Positions 5,724 through 9,207 of a DNA stretch of 9,207 bases are shown in pieces. The number at the start of each line of letters is the position of its first letter. The stretch's first letter is position 1. Source of the stretch: Oscillospiraceae bacterium. Its GTDB lineage: Bacteria; Bacillota; Clostridia; Oscillospirales; Oscillospiraceae. Made by a program: the position numbers and the translations under genes. The stretch covers positions 1-9,207 of the forward strand of contig JAHHRT010000060.1 of the NCBI GenBank assembly GCA_020025615.1, in the 5' to 3' direction. The notes under the pieces are model-generated. The model was not told the DNA's origin, searched no databases, and worked only from the letters and a program-made list of their open reading frames with translations.

Positions 5724-5750
5724 TTAGCACTCTTAACTACTGAGTGCTAA
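5724..5750. promoter_or_regulatory. CIRCE operator (HrcA binding site)
   Basis: TTAGCACTC (5724-5732), 9 bp, GAGTGCTAA (5742-5750): a perfect match to the CIRCE consensus. It lies just downstream of the htpG -10 box and covers the expected transcription start near 5745, the standard arrangement for repression by HrcA. It predicts heat-shock induction of htpG together with groESL and dnaK. In Bacillus subtilis htpG is outside the HrcA regulon, so this wiring differs from that model. Confidence 0.96.
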
Positions 5751-5751
5751 C

Positions 5752-5779
5752 ATTATACCGCATATCCAGGAAATTGCAA
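5752..5779 (-). promoter_or_regulatory. Sigma-A promoter of htpG
   Basis: On the minus strand TTGCAA (5779-5774), a 16-bp spacer, then a perfect TATAAT (5757-5752). The leader to the ATG is about 50 nt and begins within CIRCE. No alternative stress-sigma promoter is obvious, so control is probably by HrcA repression. Confidence 0.8.
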
Positions 5780-5799
5780 GCCCCCATAAAAAAAGTTCT

Positions 5800-5827
5800 T
5801 TGATTATTCATAATTATGTGGTATCAT
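5800..5827 (+). promoter_or_regulatory. Likely promoter of ABC-F/argS unit
   Basis: TTGATT (5800-5805), a 16-bp spacer, then TATCAT (5822-5827). It is a moderate sigma-A match in A/T-rich DNA, divergent from the htpG promoter with about 20 bp between -35 boxes. It would give a leader of roughly 90 nt before the ATG at 5925. That leader contains only a weak A/T hairpin (5851-5857 with 5862-5868) and no convincing attenuator or T-box. CIRCE lies about 50 bp upstream and is not expected to control it. Confidence 0.5.
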
Positions 5828-5924
5828 GTAAACTGTATTGGTATGCACAAGAAAAATCCAAATTTTTCCTTTGCTCCCCTGAAAATCAGTCAAAAAATAC
5901 ATTTATGGATATAAGGAGTATGCA

Positions 5925-7532
5925 ATGATTACAGTCAGCAATTTAGGTATGCAGTTTGGCGGTCAGTGGCTATTCCAGCACGTTGACCTGCAGTTCCTGC
6001 CCGGAAACTGCTACGGCATCATCGGTGCCAACGGTGCCGGCAAGTCCACCTTCCTGCGAATTCTCACAGGTGAGCTGGATTCCACCAACGGTTCCGTCAC
6101 CATCGAGCCCGGCAAGCGGGTGTCTGTTCTGAAGCAGAATCAGAACGCCTACGATGAGTACACCATTATGGATACCGTCATCATGGGCAACCAGCACCTC
6201 TACGACGTGATGAAGGAAAAGGACGCCATCTATGAAAAGCCCGACTTCTCCGATGAGGACGGCCTGCGCGCCGCCGACCTGGAAGCCGAGTTCGCAGAGC
6301 TGGGCGGCTGGGAAGCCGAGTCCGACGCCTCCCGGATGCTCCAGGGCCTGGGCGTCACCACCGATATGCACTATAACCTCATGGGCGACACCGACCCCAG
6401 ACTGAAGGTTAAGGTTCTGCTGGCCCAGGCACTGTTCGGAAACCCCGACATTGTCATGCTGGACGAGCCCACCAACAACCTGGATATTGAGTCCATCAAC
6501 TGGCTGGAAGACTTCCTGCTGGACTTCCCCGGCATGGTCATCGCCGTCTCCCATGACCGCCACTTCCTGAACACCGTCTGTACCCACACTGTGGATATTG
6601 ACTACGGCAAGATCAAGATGTACGTGGGCAACTACGACTTCTGGTACGAGTCCTCTCAGCTGGTCCAGGCAATGCTGCGCAACAAGAACAAGCGCAACCA
6701 GGAGAAGATCGAAGAACTGCAGCTGTTCATTCAGCGGTTCTCCGCCAACAAGGCCAAGGCCAAGCAGGCTACCGCCCGCCGGAAGCTGCTGGACAAGCTG
6801 ACCGTGGAAGAAATGCCCTGCTCCTCCCGCCGCTATCCCTTCGTGGGCTTCCAGCCTGAGCGGGAACTGGGCAAGGATATTCTGACCGTCAAGGACATTT
6901 CCGTCACCGTGGACGGCGAAAAGCTTCTGGACAAGGTCTACTTCTCCGTGGGCAAGAACGACAAGATCGCTTTCGTGGGCGAAAACGAGCTGGCTCAGAC
7001 CGCTCTGTTCCAGGTGCTCATGGGCGAGATCGAACCCGACGAAGGCTCCATCAAGTGGGGCGTTTCCACCTCCCGCAGCTACCTGCCCAAGGACACCTCT
7101 CCCTACTTTGAGGGCAACGAGGAGGAGCTGGTGGACTGGCTGCGCCAGTACTCCGCCAAGAAGGACGATGTGTATCTGCGCGGCTTCCTGGGCCGGATGC
7201 TCTTCGGCGGCGAGGATGTGTTCAAGCACGTGAACGTCCTCTCCGGCGGTGAGAAGGTTCGCTGTATGCTCTCCAAGATGATGCTCTCCGGTGCCAACGT
7301 GGTCCTGCTGGACCAGCCCACCAACCACCTGGACATGGAATCCATTCAGGCCGTCAACAAGGGTCTGGAAGCCTTCTCCGGCGTGGTGCTGCTGGCAAGC
7401 CACGACCACGAGATGCTGAGCTCCGTCTGTAACCGTGTCATCGCCTTCCAGCCCGACGGCACCATCATCGACCGCTACGGAACCTATGATGAATACCTCT
7501 ATTGGATGGAACAGCAGAAGGAGAAGAATTAA
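5925..7532 (+). CDS. ABC-F family ATPase (YbiT-like), one degenerate ATP site
   Basis: A 535-residue soluble tandem ABC protein without membrane segments: ABC-F type, acting at the ribosome in known members. NBD1 has Walker A GANGAGKS (34-41), Walker B IVMLDEPTNNLD (176-187, catalytic E181) and switch H210. The expected LSGGE signature is replaced by a degenerate segment around 154-163 (GDTDPRLKVK), as in the YbiT subgroup. The inter-domain linker (about 240-305) is charged and helical. NBD2 has a good signature LSGGE (439-443), but its Walker A reads GENELAQT (352-359, no lysine) and its Walker B reads LLDQPTNHLD (461-470), with Gln464 in place of the catalytic Glu. Only one of the two composite ATP sites can therefore be catalytic. 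The start has AAGGAG 6 nt upstream. argS follows after 2 nt. A housekeeping translation factor is likelier than an antibiotic-resistance factor, but this is inference. Confidence 0.93.
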   Translation: MITVSNLGMQFGGQWLFQHVDLQFLPGNCYGIIGANGAGKSTFLRILTGELDSTNGSVTIEPGKRVSVLKQNQNAYDEYTIMDTVIMGNQHLYDVMKEKDAIYEKPDFSDEDGLRAADLEAEFAELGGWEAESDASRMLQGLGVTTDMHYNLMGDTDPRLKVKVLLAQALFGNPDIVMLDEPTNNLDIESINWLEDFLLDFPGMVIAVSHDRHFLNTVCTHTVDIDYGKIKMYVGNYDFWYESSQLVQAMLRNKNKRNQEKIEELQLFIQRFSANKAKAKQATARRKLLDKLTVEEMPCSSRRYPFVGFQPERELGKDILTVKDISVTVDGEKLLDKVYFSVGKNDKIAFVGENELAQTALFQVLMGEIEPDEGSIKWGVSTSRSYLPKDTSPYFEGNEEELVDWLRQYSAKKDDVYLRGFLGRMLFGGEDVFKHVNVLSGGEKVRCMLSKMMLSGANVVLLDQPTNHLDMESIQAVNKGLEAFSGVVLLASHDHEMLSSVCNRVIAFQPDGTIIDRYGTYDEYLYWMEQQKEKN

Positions 7533-7534
7533 AG

Positions 7535-9207
7535 ATGGAAAAGATTCTGGATATTATTACAAAGAATATGCAGGCCGCCTTTGAAGCTGCCGGTTACGAT
7601 GCCTCCTATGGCCGCGTCACCGTCTCCAACCGTCCCGACCTGTGCGAATATCAGTGCAACGGCGCACTGGCTGCTGCAAAGCAGTATCACTGTGCTCCCA
7701 TTGTGATTGCCAAGGCAGTCGCTGAGAAGCTCAACGCCGACGATTATTCCATGATCGACGCTGTGATGCCCGGCTTCATCAACCTGAAGCTCTCCGACCA
7801 CTTCCTCCAGAGCTATCTGGAGGAGATGCGCACCGCTGAGGACTTCGGCGTTTCCAAGCCCGGCGCAGGCAAGACCATTGTCATCGACTACGGCGGACCC
7901 AACGTGGCAAAGCCCCTGCACATCGGTCACCTCCGCTCCGCCATCATCGGCGAGAGCCTGAAGCGGCTCTACAAGTACCTGGGCTACAACGCCATCGGTG
8001 ACATCCACATGGGCGACTGGGGCCTGCAGATGGGTCTGATCATCGCAGAGCTCCAGGTGCGTCAGCCGGATCTTCCCTATTTCGACCCCGACTTCCAGGG
8101 CGAGTATCCCGTGGAGCCTCCCTTCACCATCTCCGAGCTGGAAGAAATCTACCCCGCTGCCTCCGCTAAGAAGAAGGAGGATGCAGACTTCGCTGAGAAG
8201 GCCCACACCGCCACCTTTGAGCTGCAGCAGGGCCGCCGGGGCTACCGTGCTATCTGGCAGCACATTCTGAACGTCTCCGTCACCGACCTCAAGAAGAACT
8301 ACGACAACCTGAACGTCCACTTTGAGAGCTGGCTGGGTGAGTCCGACGCCGATCCCTACATCCCCCCCATGGTGGAGGACATGAAGAAGCGGGGCCTCGC
8401 CGTTCAGAGCGAGGGTGCCTGGGTAATCCCCGTTGCCGAAGAGGGCGACAAGAAGGAGATTCCCCCCTGCATCCTGGTGAAGTCCGACGGTGCTTCCATC
8501 TATGCCACCACCGACCTGGCTACCATGGTCCAGAGAATGCAGGACTTCCATCCTGACAAAATTCTGTACCTCACCGACAAGCGCCAGAGCCTGCACTTTG
8601 AGCAGGTGTTCCGTGCCGCACGGAAGGCCGGCATTGTGGCCCCTGAAACCCAGCTGGAGCACGTGGGCTTCGGCACCATGAACGGCAAGGACGGCAAGCC
8701 CTTCAAGACCCGTGACGGCGGCGTTATGCGTCTGGAGCAGCTGGTCAAGGACATGACCGACTTCGTCCGCACCAAGGTTGTGGAGAATCAGATTGTCGCT
8801 GAGGACGAGGTGGAGTCCACCACCCAGAAGATTGCTATGGCTGCCCTCAAGTACGGCGACCTGTCCAACCAGCCCACCAAGGACTATATCTTTGACCTGG
8901 ACCGCTTCGCTGCCTTCGAAGGCAACACCGGCCCCTACATCCTCTACACCATCGTCCGTATCAAGTCCATTCTGGCAAAGTACGGCCCCTGGGAGCAGCT
9001 GCCCATCCAGGCACCTGCCAACTCCTACGCCAAGGACCTGATGCTGGCTGTCACCAAGTTCGGACCCACGCTGGAGTCCGCCCTCAATTCCTCCGCCCCC
9101 AACCTGATCTGTGCCTACATCTATGAGCTTGCCGGCTGTGTCAACAAGTTCTACCATGAGACCCGGATTCTGGGCGAAGAGGACGAAGGCCTGAAGGCCG
9201 GCTACAT
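7535..9207 (+). CDS. argS: Arginyl-tRNA synthetase (3' end missing)
   Basis: A class I synthetase that charges tRNA-Arg with arginine using ATP; 557 codons are visible before the window ends. The N-terminal tRNA-binding add-on domain covers about 1-105. The catalytic core opens with YGGPNVAKPLHIGHLRSA, with HIGH at 129-132, and contains DIHMGDWGLQMG (156-167). As in many ArgRS proteins, a canonical KMSKS is absent; the equivalent loop is TMNGKDGKPFKTRDGG (381-396). The DALR-type anticodon-binding helical domain starts near 450 and contains FEGNTGPYILYTIVRI. Compared with the usual family length only the last ~25-40 residues are missing. The ATG lies 2 nt after the ABC-F stop, and its AAGGAG site (7518-7523, 11 nt upstream) is inside the ABC-F gene, so co-transcription and coupled translation are likely. 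There is no T-box in front. Codon use is strongly C-ending. Confidence 0.97.
   Translation, partial: MEKILDIITKNMQAAFEAAGYDASYGRVTVSNRPDLCEYQCNGALAAAKQYHCAPIVIAKAVAEKLNADDYSMIDAVMPGFINLKLSDHFLQSYLEEMRTAEDFGVSKPGAGKTIVIDYGGPNVAKPLHIGHLRSAIIGESLKRLYKYLGYNAIGDIHMGDWGLQMGLIIAELQVRQPDLPYFDPDFQGEYPVEPPFTISELEEIYPAASAKKKEDADFAEKAHTATFELQQGRRGYRAIWQHILNVSVTDLKKNYDNLNVHFESWLGESDADPYIPPMVEDMKKRGLAVQSEGAWVIPVAEEGDKKEIPPCILVKSDGASIYATTDLATMVQRMQDFHPDKILYLTDKRQSLHFEQVFRAARKAGIVAPETQLEHVGFGTMNGKDGKPFKTRDGGVMRLEQLVKDMTDFVRTKVVENQIVAEDEVESTTQKIAMAALKYGDLSNQPTKDYIFDLDRFAAFEGNTGPYILYTIVRIKSILAKYGPWEQLPIQAPANSYAKDLMLAVTKFGPTLESALNSSAPNLICAYIYELAGCVNKFYHETRILGEEDEGLKAGY

Noticed and set aside
3962..5743. A 593-codon plus-strand frame opposite htpG
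   Set aside because: It reads through the CIRCE operator and htpG promoter, is Leu/Val/His-rich without domains, and is the complement of an unambiguous Hsp90 gene.
5828..5924. T-box or antibiotic-responsive attenuator in the ABC-F/argS leader
   Set aside because: The leader is about 90 nt with no T-box core, no specifier hairpin and no terminator; only a weak A/T hairpin is visible.
5920..5928. Minimal upstream frame ATG-CAA-TGA overlapping the ABC-F start, as a possible regulatory leader
   Set aside because: Its ATG is only 1 nt from the Shine-Dalgarno sequence, too close for initiation; the ATG at 5925 has normal spacing.
5970..7409. A 479-codon minus-strand frame opposite the ABC-F gene
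   Set aside because: Same codon-bias artefact; the plus-strand frame has clear Walker motifs and a ribosome binding site, the minus frame has neither.
7914..8734. Loss of the KMSKS motif in ArgRS as a sign of an inactive enzyme
   Set aside because: Many functional ArgRS enzymes lack canonical KMSKS; HIGH and the GKDGKPFKTR loop are intact, so this is normal for the family.
7529..9157. A 542-codon open frame on the minus strand opposite argS
   Set aside because: It is a shadow of argS. C-ending codons on the plus strand rarely give minus-strand stops; the translation is low-complexity (Val/Gly/Leu/His rich) with no family motif and no ribosome binding site.

Overview
The window looks like a chromosomal segment of a low-G+C-clade but compositionally G+C-rich Firmicute, most likely a gut Clostridia/Oscillospirales-type bacterium. 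The evidence is a Y-family polymerase paired with a YolD-like gene, a Gram-positive type LexA box (GAAC-N4-GTTC), a perfect CIRCE operator, strong AGGAGG-type ribosome binding sites, and a marked preference for C-ending codons in the housekeeping genes. The species cannot be named from the sequence.

Layout. (1) Positions 1-1999, minus strand: an SOS operon. A consensus sigma-A promoter has a LexA box inside its spacer. It drives a Y-family translesion DNA polymerase, then a YolD-like gene, then the first codons of a third gene that leaves the window at the left edge. (2) 2035-2661, plus strand: a divergently transcribed O6-alkylguanine-DNA methyltransferase (Ogt/MGMT family). Its last ~30 codons run into palindromic DNA. 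(3) 2593-2866: five consecutive hairpins, four of which form a ~228-bp MITE-like element with imperfect terminal inverted repeats. (4) 2891-3601, minus: an unrecognised membrane protein with its own promoter and a possible operator. (5) 3702-5779, minus: htpG (Hsp90) with a strong intrinsic terminator and a promoter overlapped by a perfect CIRCE element. (6) 5800-9207, plus: a two-gene unit of an ABC-F ATPase followed after 2 nt by argS (arginyl-tRNA synthetase), which is cut by the right edge.

How the genes fit together. The left half handles DNA damage (inducible translesion synthesis next to direct alkyl-damage reversal). The middle holds a protein-folding stress gene under HrcA-type control. 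The right half is translation-related (ribosome-associated ABC-F plus ArgRS). All but the damage genes and the membrane protein show the biased codon use expected of well-expressed genes.

No plainly new multi-gene system is visible. The points most worth a second look are: the ABC-F protein, in which one composite ATP site is lost on both sides while the other stays intact; the MITE-like palindromic element that appears to have rewritten the end of ogt; CIRCE control of htpG; the promoter-embedded SOS box; and the unread third gene of the SOS operon. No intergenic gap exceeds 300 bases.
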